From NCBI GenBank assembly GCA_023489235.1, contig JAMDDE010000003.1, positions 22,555 to 86,070 on the forward strand: a stretch of 63,516 nt of DNA, written 5' to 3'. This stretch comes from Actinomycetota bacterium. GTDB taxonomy: Bacteria > Actinomycetota > Acidimicrobiia > Acidimicrobiales > JAMDDE01. Position numbers and translations under genes: made by a program. Positions 44,172-53,331 of the stretch are shown piece after piece. How positions within the stretch are numbered: the first letter of the stretch is position 1; each line of letters opens with the position of its first letter. The notes below the pieces were generated by a model. That model saw only the letters and a list, made by a program, of their open reading frames with translations, did not search any database and was not told the origin of the DNA.

Positions 44172-46090
44172 ACTCTCATCTGTTCCCAGGTTACTTGAAG
44201 ATCATGGAAGATGGATGGCCATCTCTTTCGTGCCGAGAGATCTCGTTTTTCCTCTTGTCGGTGGAGTAAGCGAGCAAGGGATGCAGTAGCAGGATCAAGG
44301 CCATACTCCTTGGCTGCTTCGGCCAGATGAGCCCGAGCTACCACTGAATCGTGTTGTTCGCCCAACGAATCCTGAAGTTTGGTAGCAATCTTGATGATTT
44401 TTTTCATGTCGAGGGCGGTCAAAGGAGCGCATGCTTCGAGCAAGTACCTGAATCTCTTGGTTGCTATACGGAGGTTGTGCAGTTCGTTGTCGGCTGAGTT
44501 AGCAGATAGACCTTTGGCCAGGTGCTCTAGCTCATGCCAGGCCGCTGATAGTACTCGGTCTATTCGAACTGGTAGTTCGAAAGCATCATCCTCCTGAGAG
44601 TTCCAGTGGTCGCTGACGCCTGGGTTGTACCCAATGGGCCCTTGGGTTTCCGTCCGAGAGTGGATCATTGCAAGTGTCCATAGTATCTCCAGGAGTTCAA
44701 GGAAGCGGTCGCTGTTGCGAGCTCTGCGCAAAGCCCGTAGCAGGTTTTCCCTCGTATGTTCGAACGGAAGAACTATTTGATCGAAAGCTCCGTCCACCTC
44801 TGCGGCAATTGTTTCCCTATCCTCCTGAAGGTGAGTTATCAGTACGTCGATATCCCGGACTGCTCCCAACTGTCTTCCATACCACCGTAGGGTGCTCAAG
44901 GATGACCTGATAGGAGCGGTATATCCGCTGACTTTGAGCAATCGAGCAGTCGAGCGTATGCGACGCAAGGATACACGGCATTTGTGCAAGTGTTCCGGAT
45001 TAGTGTCATAGAGGACGCCAATGTCGTTGGCCAGGAAGGTGAGCGCTGCTGTGGCTAAGGCTGATTCAAGAACATCCGATATAGAAGGATCGTGGCCTTT
45101 ATACCTCCCTTTCCTGTCATCAAAGTGATCGGCTTTGGTTGGATAGGTTGGGTACAGGTCTCCACTTTGCCCTTGTTTGGTGAGTCCCTTGCGATATGTT
45201 ACTTTTCTTTGGGTTACTGGTAATGGCTCTATAAGATTTTTGGGTAGTTGTTTAAACGCTCGAAGAGTTGATCTAAGTTCTTGAAGTATATAATAATCTT
45301 TACTATGCGTATTATTATCAAGCCTTTTATCCTTTATTACTTGCACGAGTAAAGGGTCACTCCAGAGTTTGTTGATTAATTGCCATATCGGCTTGTTAAA
45401 AGATGAGTCAATGGCATTCTTTGGGAGTGTATCGAGAGGTAGTAGATGGTAATTGGTTTTAATAATAGTATTGTTTAGTTCAGTCGATATATCTTCTAAT
45501 ATGCGATAATCACATGTTAAATATAGAAGATCATCACTCCAGATAAGCTTAGATGAGGTATGGTTATATGCCTCGAGTTGCAAGGCACCTACGAATATTC
45601 TATTCCCTTTAAAACGTATGTATACTTGTTCTGATTTCTTTGTAATGCAAAAGATTGGCCTCAGCATCTCGTTGAATATGCGGCCAGCTAAAGCATCATT
45701 GAACTGAGCGGGTGGATGTCGTGGAATAGATTGATCTAACGTGCTTTTTATATAAATATGAAGAGGTCCTTCATTGAACAAGTTGGGTATTTTTTCTGTA
45801 TAAAGGTGCCATCCGCTTGTAGTATCAAGGTAGAGAATAGTTAGCCACTGATAAGTCAAAGCTAACTTAGTCGTATCATAGAAACAAACAGTAGTCTGTA
45901 GGCTAATTGGTGTAGGGAGGACTGAACCAGCAGATAGAGCATCGGCAATTTCTTGAATGTTTGGTTTGCCGGCATCGCCAGAAGCTTCTAGTAGGATTGT
46001 TGTCATCTCGGTGCCGTGAACTGTTGGGAACGAATCCAGTCCTTCTTCACCGTTTGGATCATCGCGCCTTTCATGCCTCTTGCCAATCAT
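44168..46090 (-). CDS. CYTH-like/CHAD domain protein
   Basis: A protein of about 640 residues. The C-terminal half is a CHAD domain, a His-rich helical bundle that binds polyphosphate, visible in LHKCRVSLRRIRSTARLL near residue 385 and NLRIATKRFRYLLEA near 560. The N-terminal half has weak CYTH-like features (YDTTKLALTYQWLTILYLD, then GWHLYTEKIPN) with few charged catalytic residues left, so triphosphatase activity is doubtful. The stretch 45180-45960 is AT-rich compared with both flanks. The start is uncertain; ATG at 46090 was chosen and 46006 is an alternative. Confidence 0.75.
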   Translation of the reverse strand: MIGKRHERRDDPNGEEGLDSFPTVHGTEMTTILLEASGDAGKPNIQEIADALSAGSVLPTPISLQTTVCFYDTTKLALTYQWLTILYLDTTSGWHLYTEKIPNLFNEGPLHIYIKSTLDQSIPRHPPAQFNDALAGRIFNEMLRPIFCITKKSEQVYIRFKGNRIFVGALQLEAYNHTSSKLIWSDDLLYLTCDYRILEDISTELNNTIIKTNYHLLPLDTLPKNAIDSSFNKPIWQLINKLWSDPLLVQVIKDKRLDNNTHSKDYYILQELRSTLRAFKQLPKNLIEPLPVTQRKVTYRKGLTKQGQSGDLYPTYPTKADHFDDRKGRYKGHDPSISDVLESALATAALTFLANDIGVLYDTNPEHLHKCRVSLRRIRSTARLLKVSGYTAPIRSSLSTLRWYGRQLGAVRDIDVLITHLQEDRETIAAEVDGAFDQIVLPFEHTRENLLRALRRARNSDRFLELLEILWTLAMIHSRTETQGPIGYNPGVSDHWNSQEDDAFELPVRIDRVLSAAWHELEHLAKGLSANSADNELHNLRIATKRFRYLLEACAPLTALDMKKIIKIATKLQDSLGEQHDSVVARAHLAEAAKEYGLDPATASLARLLHRQEEKRDLSARKRWPSIFHDLQVTWEQMRV

Positions 46091-46142
46091 GCCTTTTCTT
46101 TCTAAATTTCTCCCCCCAGGCGTCTCTCCCAGGAAAGGCAGG

Positions 46143-46186
46143 AGCACAAAGATGGAGCCAAGTACCGAGCCCCACCTTTGTGCTCA
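46143..46186 (-). terminator. Hairpin downstream of the PHS-type transporter gene
   Basis: GAGCACAAAGATGG at 46143-46156 pairs with CCACCTTTGTGCTC at 46173-46186 (14 bases, one G-T pair), loop of 16 bases. On the minus strand it lies 107 bases after the transporter stop and before the CHAD gene start, so it could terminate or attenuate read-through between them. No long T-tract follows. Confidence 0.5.
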
Positions 46187-46293
46187 TCTCGTTTCTTCTC
46201 TTAGAGGCGGCCTGCTGGTCGTATACTGCTCATTATCTCATCTTCACTCGTGAACCGCCCTGTCCTTGGGATGGAAGTTGCCATTGTTTCTGC

Positions 46294-47724
46294 TCATCCA
46301 AAGCTAGCTTCGGCTAAAGTAGCAGATGGGGCCAGAGAGTCCTCAGCGGACACCTCTCCCATTGCTCGTCTTGCTGGTTCAGGCAGGACTAAAGTGACCA
46401 AGAAGCCAATGGCAGAGAAGACCGCGGTGATGATCAAGGTTCCGCTCAGTCCTAAGTCCTTGGAGAGGATGGGGAACAGGTAAACCCCGATAAAGGCTCC
46501 TACTTTTGCCACTCCAGCTGATATTCCATGACCTGTGGTGCGCATGCTGGTAGGGAATACCTCGGCAGAGAGCACGAATGTAGTTGTATTGGGTCCAAAC
46601 TCTGCGAAGAAATAGCTTATTCCGTAGATGATGAGGAATGGAGCCACAACTGTGGTGAGCTTGGGGACCACTCCTATGACGAGAAATGCTAGACCCATTA
46701 GAGGGAAACCTATGAGCTGCAAACGACGGTGACCGATACGATCCATCAGCCACGCAGCTAGAAAATATCCTGGAACAGCTGCTATGAGGAATACCAACAG
46801 GGAGAGGGCGAGGGTTTCGGTCAGAGGGTGCTTTCCTGCACCAAGGACACTTTTTACCACCAAAGGAGTGGATACGGCATTGCCGTAGTATGCGTAATCG
46901 AAGAGGAACCAGCTGCCGGCAGTCCCGATGAGGTAGAGGAGATACTGCTTGTTGGCCAGGAATGCTTTGAGGCCCATACGCCTCGGCACTTCAGCTATGA
47001 CCTCATCCAGACTGACCGCACCATCGGAGTAAGTGGTCAATTCTGTAATTGCCTTGGACACGCGTCCTTTCACTTTGGACTCGTATCGCGGTGATTCCGG
47101 CATGCGTCTGCGGAAATAGACTACCGACAGAGCTGGGAGAGCACCCAAGCCAAGCATCAGTCGCCAGGCTATGTTGGCAGGCATCCCCGTGGATAACAGT
47201 ATTAGTCCTACTATTGGGCCAGCAACCAACCCTAGAGCTTGCATGGAGAAAACTAAGCCAACTAGCTTGCCTCGATCTTTCCGATTGGCATACTCACTCA
47301 TGAGCACTGCACTTACTGGATAGTCGCCACCTATACCTATACCCAGCAAAAAGCGAAATGCAATTAGAGATGCAAAGTTCCAAGAAAATGCACTTGCTGC
47401 AGCACCAATAACCATCAGTACTGCTTCAAGTCCGTATATACGCTTCCTTCCGAATATATCAGCTATTCTGCCAAATAAAAAGGCACCTACAAATGCTGAT
47501 ATAAGCGTCATTGAGTTAATCAAACCAGTTTCAGCACTGGTCAAATGCCATTGTTTAGTAATTAATACTGTAGCGGTTCCTATGATGAAGAGATCGTAGG
47601 CATCGGTAAAAAATCCCATGCCAGCAGTGATCATAGCACGTAGATGAAATAAACTTAGAGGTGTTTCATCTAGAGCTTGACTTATAGTAGATCGCCCTAT
47701 TGATGATCTATTATTACTTTCCAT
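46294..47724 (-). CDS. MFS transporter, phosphate:H+ symporter (PHS)-like
   Basis: A 476-residue, 12-helix major facilitator. The MGFFTDAYDLFIIGTA segment in the first helix is characteristic of the PHO84-like phosphate symporter branch, and GRIADIFGRKRIYG and RFLLGIGIGGDYPVSA are classic MFS loops. Phosphate is the best-supported substrate, but related sugar-porter-like carriers use organic acids. The ATG is directly preceded by a duplicated ribosome-binding-site segment (47726-47773). The CHAD and SixA genes downstream suggest a phosphate/polyphosphate theme (inference). Confidence 0.85.
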   Translation of the reverse strand: MESNNRSSIGRSTISQALDETPLSLFHLRAMITAGMGFFTDAYDLFIIGTATVLITKQWHLTSAETGLINSMTLISAFVGAFLFGRIADIFGRKRIYGLEAVLMVIGAAASAFSWNFASLIAFRFLLGIGIGGDYPVSAVLMSEYANRKDRGKLVGLVFSMQALGLVAGPIVGLILLSTGMPANIAWRLMLGLGALPALSVVYFRRRMPESPRYESKVKGRVSKAITELTTYSDGAVSLDEVIAEVPRRMGLKAFLANKQYLLYLIGTAGSWFLFDYAYYGNAVSTPLVVKSVLGAGKHPLTETLALSLLVFLIAAVPGYFLAAWLMDRIGHRRLQLIGFPLMGLAFLVIGVVPKLTTVVAPFLIIYGISYFFAEFGPNTTTFVLSAEVFPTSMRTTGHGISAGVAKVGAFIGVYLFPILSKDLGLSGTLIITAVFSAIGFLVTLVLPEPARRAMGEVSAEDSLAPSATLAEASFG

Positions 47725-47725
47725 T

Positions 47726-47773
47726 GATTATTGCAACTCCTTTTCATATGATTATTGCAACTCCTTTTCATAT
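47726..47773 (-). repeat. 24-bp tandem duplication carrying the ribosome binding site
   Basis: Two perfect copies of gattattgcaactccttttcatat (47726-47749 and 47750-47773). Read on the minus strand, each holds ATATGAAAAGGAGTTGCAATAATC, so the mRNA has two AAAAGGAG sites and an extra upstream ATG. The copy nearest the gene positions AAGGAG for the transporter ATG. The extra ATG opens a 16-codon frame that overlaps the start out of frame. Confidence 0.85.
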
Positions 47774-48082
47774 TTTTACTATGAGTCATCTAGGTAATAC
47801 TTGCTACAGTATCTGCATAATTCTCTCCAAGTTATTGTCATATACTTGCTGTTCATTTACCAACATAACCTTGGCAAACGCAGTTGAATTGCAGTGGAAC
47901 TATAGGTAAACGATAGGAGAAGTTTTAATGAATTGTTCTGATACTAAAGTGCAGTAGGTAGGCTAACTATTTTCATTCACCATCCGCATCAATGAACCAC
48001 TCCGATTAACCCGGACATCTCGTCGAGCATCAAGCAGTTGCAGCGATTACGGTATAGATCAGAGTGCTTGGAGGAGAGACCT
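47774..48082. other. Divergent AT-rich intergenic region before rnhA
   Basis: No gene is supported in about 300 bases. It must contain the promoters of the transporter (minus strand) and of rnhA. A nine-codon open frame (47928-47957) with the strong site TAGGAGAAG just upstream is visible; it may be a leader peptide or chance. Confidence 0.3.
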
Positions 48083-48586
48083 TTGTCCACATCGAATAGT
48101 ACCGGTAAGCAAGTATCCACTTCTCGGGCAGTCTCTGTCTACACCGATGGGGCTTGCATTGGCAACCCGGGTCCAGGAGGCTGGGCCTGGGCGGCTCCCC
48201 AGGGCATGTTTGCCTCTGGTTTCGAAGAAATGACTACTAACCAGCGCATGGAGGTTCGAGCAGTACTGGAGGCATTGTCAACCCATGATGGACGAGTGGT
48301 GATAGTAAGCGATTCAGCCTATGTGGTCAACTGTTTTCGTCAGCGTTGGTGGATTGGCTGGAAAGCACGTGGTTGGCGAAACGCGAAAGGACAACCAGTT
48401 GCCAACCAAGATCTCTGGCGTCCCCTCATCGAGCTCGTAGAGGCCCGTGGACTTGATCAAGTGGTATTTCGCTGGGTGAAGGGACATTCAGGCGATCCTA
48501 TGAATGAGTTGGTGGACAAGTTGGCCACTGAGGCAGCACTCGAGCAGAGGTGTCGAAAGGGATTGTTGCAAGAGATAGCGACATGA
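48083..48586 (+). CDS. rnhA: Ribonuclease HI
   Basis: Degrades RNA in RNA:DNA hybrids. The conserved acidic residues are in VYTDGACIGNPGPGGW, then MEVRAVLEAL, VIVSDSAYV and the His-containing WVKGHSGDPMNELVDKLA. The TTG at 48083 is preferred because GGAGGAGAG lies about seven bases upstream. A short Ser/Thr-rich N-terminus precedes the domain. Length of 168 residues is normal. Confidence 0.95.
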   Translation: MSTSNSTGKQVSTSRAVSVYTDGACIGNPGPGGWAWAAPQGMFASGFEEMTTNQRMEVRAVLEALSTHDGRVVIVSDSAYVVNCFRQRWWIGWKARGWRNAKGQPVANQDLWRPLIELVEARGLDQVVFRWVKGHSGDPMNELVDKLATEAALEQRCRKGLLQEIAT

Positions 48587-48662
48587 ACAAACCCCTTCGC
48601 CTTTTCTACAGTCTTTTGCTGGGGTTATACCTTCAGTTGGCAGATATCGCTTTCTGTAGTTA

Positions 48663-49442
48663 ATGTTCGCGAGCATGCAGATAAATGGAGTAGCAGCAAT
48701 TGTCAGTGGAGGTGCTTCTGGGCTAGGAGCTGCCACGGTCAGACGTCTTCACGAGGAGGGAGCTGTTTGCGTCATATTGGATAGGGATGCAGAACGGGCT
48801 AAAGCACTGGCAGAGGAGCTAGGTGGAGGAACTACATTTCTTGCTGGTGATGTGGCTGACCCAGAAGTGGTTTCCGATGCGGTAGAACGTGCTGCCAACA
48901 GTGCTGCATTGCGCATAGCAGTTAACTGTGCTGGGATCGGCTGGGCTGGCCGCGTGGTCAACAGAGATGGTACCCCCCATGATCTCGAGGTGTTCCGTCA
49001 AGTGATCAACGTGAACCTCATCGGTACCTTCAATGTGATGCGTTTAGCTGCTGCAGCAATGTCGAAAACCGACCCCTTGGAGGACGGCGAGCGTGGTGTG
49101 ATCGTCAATACCGCTTCAGTTGCTGCCTTTGAAGGACAGATAGGGCAAATTGCCTACTCTGCTTCCAAGGGAGGGATAGTAGGCATGACCGTACCTGCCG
49201 CCAGGGATTTGTCTCCCGTGGGCATAAGGGTTCTTACCATTGCACCAGGTCTAATGGATACTCCATTGCTAGGGCTTTTGCCAGAGGAGCAGCGTCAGGC
49301 TCTAGGCGCAGGAGTTTTGTTCCCAAAGCGACTTGGTTACCCTGCTGAGTATGCCCAGCTGGTAGTGAGTCTTTGCGAGAACCCCTATCTCAATGCTGAT
49401 GTCATCCGATTGGATGGTGGTCTACGGATGCCTCCTAAGTAA
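48663..49442 (+). CDS. Short-chain dehydrogenase/reductase, 3-hydroxyacyl-CoA dehydrogenase type II-like
   Basis: NAD(P)-dependent oxidoreductase. The cofactor motif [16 protein letters not shown] is near residue 15, NCAGIG near 87, the catalytic Ser in [14 protein letters not shown] near 140 and YSASKGG near 156. The [11 protein letters not shown] segment and the insertion [18 protein letters not shown] fit type II 3-hydroxyacyl-CoA dehydrogenases, which often serve branched-chain or steroid acyl chains. ATG at 48675 is an alternative start. Confidence 0.9.
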   Translation: MFASMQINGVAAIVSGGASGLGAATVRRLHEEGAVCVILDRDAERAKALAEELGGGTTFLAGDVADPEVVSDAVERAANSAALRIAVNCAGIGWAGRVVNRDGTPHDLEVFRQVINVNLIGTFNVMRLAAAAMSKTDPLEDGERGVIVNTASVAAFEGQIGQIAYSASKGGIVGMTVPAARDLSPVGIRVLTIAPGLMDTPLLGLLPEEQRQALGAGVLFPKRLGYPAEYAQLVVSLCENPYLNADVIRLDGGLRMPPK

Positions 49443-49569
49443 ACTCATGGTCGTAGACTGTATTGAGTTGCACCTAGAGTAGTTGTCAGTTGCCTGACAA
49501 TAGTCGGGATCCCTTGGCTTTAACCGTGGGGAGTGTCAATGTGGCCTTGGAACCATCGAGGAGGGCAGA

Positions 49570-50421
49570 GTGATCATCGACCGCATGAGCACAAAGGTAC
49601 ATAGGGTAAACAGCGATGATGGGACCTGTTTATATGTCTTGGAGGGTGGCAATCCCGATGGAATGCCGATTCTCTTCATTCACGGCTATTCTCAGAATCA
49701 TCTCTGTTTTTTCAAACAGTTCAACTCCGAACTCCTTTCGAGGTTCAGACTGATAGCCTTCGATCTACGTGGCCACGGCTACTCTGAAACTCCTGACGAA
49801 GACAGCTGCAAGTCTGCTATTTCATGGGCATCCGATTTGAAGGCTGTAATCGATGCCTTGGGTCTGGAAAAGGTCGTTGCAGTCGCCTGGTCATATGGTG
49901 GATTGGTGCTCTGTGATTACATTGCCACCTATGGTGAAGACAGATTAGCCGCCATCAACTTGGTAGGAGCCAATACCGAGATCGGCGACTCGTTGATGCC
50001 ATATCTGAGTGCACCTTTCTTGGCTGTCATGCCTGCTCTTCTCTCCAATGACGTAACTAGGTCATCTTCGGGAGTTAAGGAGCTCATTGCTTTGCTTACT
50101 GCATCCGCGCTCCCCGATGAACTGTTCTATCTGCTTCTCGGTTACAACATGGCTGTTTCACCCAAGGTAAGGGCCGCCATGGTCATGCGATCTGTCAATC
50201 ACGATGCAACCTTGGCCAACCTATCCGTTCCAGTTCTGGTAAGCCATGGAGAAGATGACAATGTCGTCCTGAAGCCACTTGCAGATCACCACCTCTCCCT
50301 CCTGCAAAACGGTAGTGCTTCCTTCTATCCAGGTGCAGGTCACTCTCCGTTCATGGAGGCAGAGCAACGCTTCGATGCAGACCTTGCCGAGTTGGTAACT
50401 TCAGTCAATCCTGAGGTATGA
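49570..50421 (+). CDS. Alpha/beta hydrolase
   Basis: Serine hydrolase of 283 residues. It has the oxyanion-hole motif PILFIHGYSQN, the FDLRGHGYSETPDE segment, the nucleophile elbow VAWSYGG near residue 115, and the late catalytic His in PGAGHSPFMEAE near 258; the acid is probably in HGEDDNVV. Substrate is unknown; esterase or haloperoxidase-like function is possible. The GTG has GAGGAGGGC upstream. Its end overlaps the convergent aminotransferase gene by 17 bases. Confidence 0.88.
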   Translation: MIIDRMSTKVHRVNSDDGTCLYVLEGGNPDGMPILFIHGYSQNHLCFFKQFNSELLSRFRLIAFDLRGHGYSETPDEDSCKSAISWASDLKAVIDALGLEKVVAVAWSYGGLVLCDYIATYGEDRLAAINLVGANTEIGDSLMPYLSAPFLAVMPALLSNDVTRSSSGVKELIALLTASALPDELFYLLLGYNMAVSPKVRAAMVMRSVNHDATLANLSVPVLVSHGEDDNVVLKPLADHHLSLLQNGSASFYPGAGHSPFMEAEQRFDADLAELVTSVNPEV

Positions 50422-51232
50422 GGGAGATAATGTCTTTCCGTATCCGCTCCGTGACTTCTCCTGGACAACGAGGGACTTCCCAGCCGTCAATTGAAGAAAT
50501 AGGTTGGACATAACGGAGAGAGGAGGTAAGAAACGCTTCCTCCAGCTCTCCTCCTGTTGTTTGCAGGATGCTGCCTGGGATGTCCTCTTGACGGACAGGA
50601 TGACGGGATATGACCAGGTCGCGAATGACTCCGGCTAGGCAACCACTGGACAGGGGAGGGGTTAGAATCTCTCCGCCTATGACCACGAATATATTGGACC
50701 CAGTGCCTTCACATAGATTTCCTGCTGTGTTGAGGAAGACTGCTTCGTCAGCCCCTCTCTGCCTGGCCCATGCCGAGCTCACTACATTCTCCGCATAGGA
50801 AGTAGTTTTGAGGCCAGCCAGAACCCCTCTCTCGTTCCTCGGCCAGGGAGCAATGGCCACCCGCGAGGCATCCTTTGGGATGAGGAGCTGGGTATGAGCT
50901 ACTATCACCAACGGCTTTGACACTCCCCGGGGTGAAGACAAAGGGCCTTCTCCTGCCGTAACCGTTATTCTCACTGCGGCCTCGGATAGCTGGTTGGCTT
51001 CCACGACCGCCATCAAAGCTTGACGCACGAGATCTACATCTATGGGCTCAAGGCCAATTCCCTCGGCTGATCTGACTAATCGAGCAAGGTGGCTATCCAG
51101 GGCAAATGGTTTTCCCTTGTGTACGGCCAACGATTCGAACACCCCATCTCCTGTTAGAAAACCGTGATCGAACACCGATATGCAGGCCTTGTTTGCATCA
51201 ATGAGCCCATCTCCTACCCAAACAACAGACAT
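50405..51232 (-). CDS. Class-IV PLP aminotransferase (4-amino-4-deoxychorismate lyase/BCAT-like)
   Basis: Fold type IV PLP enzyme. Visible: SVFDHGFLTGDGVFESLAV near residue 20, the Schiff-base Lys in GLKTTSYAENV near 140, DEAVFLNTAGNLCEGTGSN near 160 and PPLSSGCLAGVIRD near 195. Branched-chain aminotransferase, D-amino-acid aminotransferase or aminodeoxychorismate lyase cannot be told apart by eye; no folate or leucine genes are adjacent. The ATG at 51232 has GGAGG eight bases upstream. Confidence 0.88.
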   Translation of the reverse strand: MSVVWVGDGLIDANKACISVFDHGFLTGDGVFESLAVHKGKPFALDSHLARLVRSAEGIGLEPIDVDLVRQALMAVVEANQLSEAAVRITVTAGEGPLSSPRGVSKPLVIVAHTQLLIPKDASRVAIAPWPRNERGVLAGLKTTSYAENVVSSAWARQRGADEAVFLNTAGNLCEGTGSNIFVVIGGEILTPPLSSGCLAGVIRDLVISRHPVRQEDIPGSILQTTGGELEEAFLTSSLRYVQPISSIDGWEVPRCPGEVTERIRKDIISLIPQD

Positions 51233-51416
51233 TCCACTTACCTCCAGATCATGGGGCATCATTCAGCACTACTAGTGGCCTTCGCTGCGAGCCCTCGCCT
51301 CTCATAGCGAGAAACGCGAACGCCGTCCGGTTCAATAGTAGGCCGTTCTAGATGCTTGACATCATTTCCACGATTAAAGTCAGAGGCTTGCGGGATGCAT
51401 TACGATTATTCGAGAA

Positions 51417-51974
51417 CTAAGCTAACCACTCTGGTGCAGCGGCTAATAAGTACTTGCTCACAGCAAGGCAACGTTCGAACACATCGCAGAGGAGTGCTTC
51501 GCCAGCAAGCACCTTGGCTAGTGAGATTTGCAACTTTGCAACAATGGAGAGGCGCCTTTCCGGTCCATCCGTTGCAGAAGCAAAGGAGTCTATTGCGGAA
51601 ACCTCCAGAGGAAGTTCGATGCCTCCTATCCCTGCCAGGTCAACAGCTAGCAGCAGAAGGTCCGGACCTTTTGGCAGTGGAGGTAAAGCCCAGGTGAACG
51701 TCAAAGGGAAGAAGAATTTGTCTGGTGGATCGGAGTCATCGGGCAGCTCCATAACAGTGTCTTCAAAAGCTAGCAGTGTTCTCGGATCTACGTCTAGAGC
51801 CAAGTGCAAGTCCAATGGCCCGCCACATCCTTCTTCTGGATGAAGGTCGACCTCCCAGACCTGACGAAGAGAGTAGGTCTCTACGAAATGCCTCTCATCA
51901 TGCACATGAAAACCATGGTCAACAGCGTGGTCTTTGATCTCGGCCACATACCCAGCCACATCTATTACGGCCAT
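51417..51974 (-). CDS. Conserved actinobacterial hypothetical protein
   Basis: A 185-residue, mostly beta protein I cannot name. It starts MAVIDVAGYVAEIKDHAVDHG and contains VWEVDLHPEEGCGGPLDLH and a later LPLEVSAIDSFASATDGPERRL. Leucine- and acid-rich pairs of strands suggest a compact soluble fold. The minus frame shows ordinary codon use and a family-like mix, unlike the Ser-rich overlapping plus frames. No partner gene is evident. Confidence 0.6.
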   Translation of the reverse strand: MAVIDVAGYVAEIKDHAVDHGFHVHDERHFVETYSLRQVWEVDLHPEEGCGGPLDLHLALDVDPRTLLAFEDTVMELPDDSDPPDKFFFPLTFTWALPPLPKGPDLLLLAVDLAGIGGIELPLEVSAIDSFASATDGPERRLSIVAKLQISLAKVLAGEALLCDVFERCLAVSKYLLAAAPEWLA

Positions 51975-52068
51975 ACATCTAAGCCTAGTTACTTGGATCC
52001 AGTAAACCCAAAACAGAACTTAAAGTAGTGCAAGACATTGCACGGCATGTCTCTGCTAGCGTGCAAGT

Positions 52069-52809
52069 GTGGATATTGCCGCGATAAGAGGTCTGCTGAA
52101 CAGAGCGGCAGATGCTGTAAAGACTGCGTTAGGGGAATTGACGGACTGGGGATTGGCTGGGACTCGTCCCGGTCAATACAAGAGCGATCTCGTTGCCGAT
52201 AAGGTTGCTTGTGAGATACTTCTCAACGGGGGCCTTGGAATCTTGAGCGAGGAATCTGGAGCTCACAACCCAGATGCCGACATTGTCGTGGTGTTGGATC
52301 CCCTTGATGGCTCTACCAATGCTTCAAGAGGCCTGCCCTGGTATGCTATTAGTCTTTGTGCCATGGATAGCAGTGGACCATTGGTATCTTTGGTGGTCAA
52401 TCTAGCTACGGGGCGACGTTATGAGGCTGTCAGAGATCAGGGTGCATTCAGAGATGGGCGAGCAATTGAAGCGTCACATTGCGCGAAGGTGGACGAGGCA
52501 ATAGTGGGCTTCTCCGGATACCCCGATCACTATATGGGGTGGAGTCAATTCCGAGCTCTAGGAGCTGCTGCTTTAGATCTATGTGCTGTGGCCGAGGGGG
52601 CTATGGATGCTTATGTGGTAGCACAGCGTACCTCCCTTTCCATCTGGGACTATATGGGTGGCTTATTGATCTGCCGAGAGGCAGGGGCTCATGTTGCTGA
52701 TGCGAATGGGCGAGGACTCATCACCCGTGATCTAGCTGTGCGACGCCGTCCTATTGCTGCAGCGAGTGCTGAACTATTGAGTCATTTGTTGGCTTCCTGT
52801 TCTGCTTGA
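52069..52809 (+). CDS. Inositol monophosphatase family protein
   Basis: Mg2+-dependent phosphatase of the IMPase/FBPase superfamily. Metal ligands are seen in ILSEESGAH near residue 62 (Glu), VVLDPLDGSTNAS near 78 and the late Asp in SIWDYMGGLLICREAG near 200. Substrates in the family include inositol phosphate, fructose bisphosphate and 3'-phosphoadenosine 5'-phosphate; the specific one is not clear. It begins with GTG. It lies at the left edge of an insertion-sequence remnant. Confidence 0.88.
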   Translation: MDIAAIRGLLNRAADAVKTALGELTDWGLAGTRPGQYKSDLVADKVACEILLNGGLGILSEESGAHNPDADIVVVLDPLDGSTNASRGLPWYAISLCAMDSSGPLVSLVVNLATGRRYEAVRDQGAFRDGRAIEASHCAKVDEAIVGFSGYPDHYMGWSQFRALGAAALDLCAVAEGAMDAYVVAQRTSLSIWDYMGGLLICREAGAHVADANGRGLITRDLAVRRRPIAAASAELLSHLLASCSA

Positions 52810-52889
52810 AGCTTGGTTGAGCCACTCTAATGATGTTGGCCAGTAGCGATCAGCCATGAAGATGATTTTTCAGTAACTTTTAGCAAACA

Positions 52890-52950
52890 CCGCCTATCCA
52901 TCCCGTCCCTTTAGGGCCGGGATGGATAGGCGGTCGGGCCGAAGGCCCGA
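52890..52950. repeat. Hairpin pair at the end of an IS200/IS605 remnant
   Basis: A perfect 16-base inverted repeat, 52890-52905 with 52918-52933, encloses a loop that itself can pair (CCC-TTTA-GGG). It is followed at once by a second hairpin, TCGGGCC-gaa-GGCCCGA (52934-52950). This arrangement at the 3' side of tnpA is typical of IS200/IS605 transposon ends, whose single-strand hairpins are bound by the Y1 transposase. Confidence 0.75.
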
Positions 52951-52952
52951 TG

Positions 52953-53330
52953 TCAAGTGGGTCGATCTTGTGACTCGATATATCGTTTCAGAACATCAAG
53001 TGGAGCACCACCCACGTACGCTACGAAATACGAAGGTGACCAAAGATGCCGCCCCATGCGTGCCTTGCGTATCTCAATGGGGAAGCGTTGCCGTAGGCAA
53101 CGTGAGCTACGTCTTTCATCATGTTGACCAAGCAAGATAGTGAACAGATGGTGGGAACGCCACTAGTGCGTGTAGGTGGTCGGACTCACCATTGAACTTT
53201 AGTAGTCGCCCTCCTTGTTCTTCGCAGGCCTCTCTTATAGTTGCTTCACATGTTTCGAGCATCGGATTCGTGAATACCTTGGGCGATACTTGGGAGTAAA
53301 CACCAAATGAGCCTGGAGAGCATATCTGGC
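52953..53330 (-). pseudogene. IS200/IS605 TnpA transposase, frameshifted remnant
   Basis: Three reading frames together resemble a Y1 HUH transposase. An N-terminal piece (RYALQAHLVFTPKYR, about 53260-53330) is followed by a middle piece (KVFTNPMLETCEATIREA, then ESDHLHALVAFPPS with the HUH motif, about 53115-53285) and a C-terminal piece (RKARMGRHLWSPSYFVAYVGG, containing the catalytic Tyr, ending at 52953). At least two frameshifts separate them, so it is inactive. Its first residues run into the end of the adjoining ISL3 copy. Confidence 0.85.
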
Positions 53331-53331
53331 T

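Noticed and set aside
51454..51843. Plus-strand 129-residue open frame antisense to the 185-residue hypothetical protein
   Set aside because: Its Ser-rich composition is typical of a complementary frame, while the minus-strand protein has balanced composition and recognisable secondary-structure pattern.
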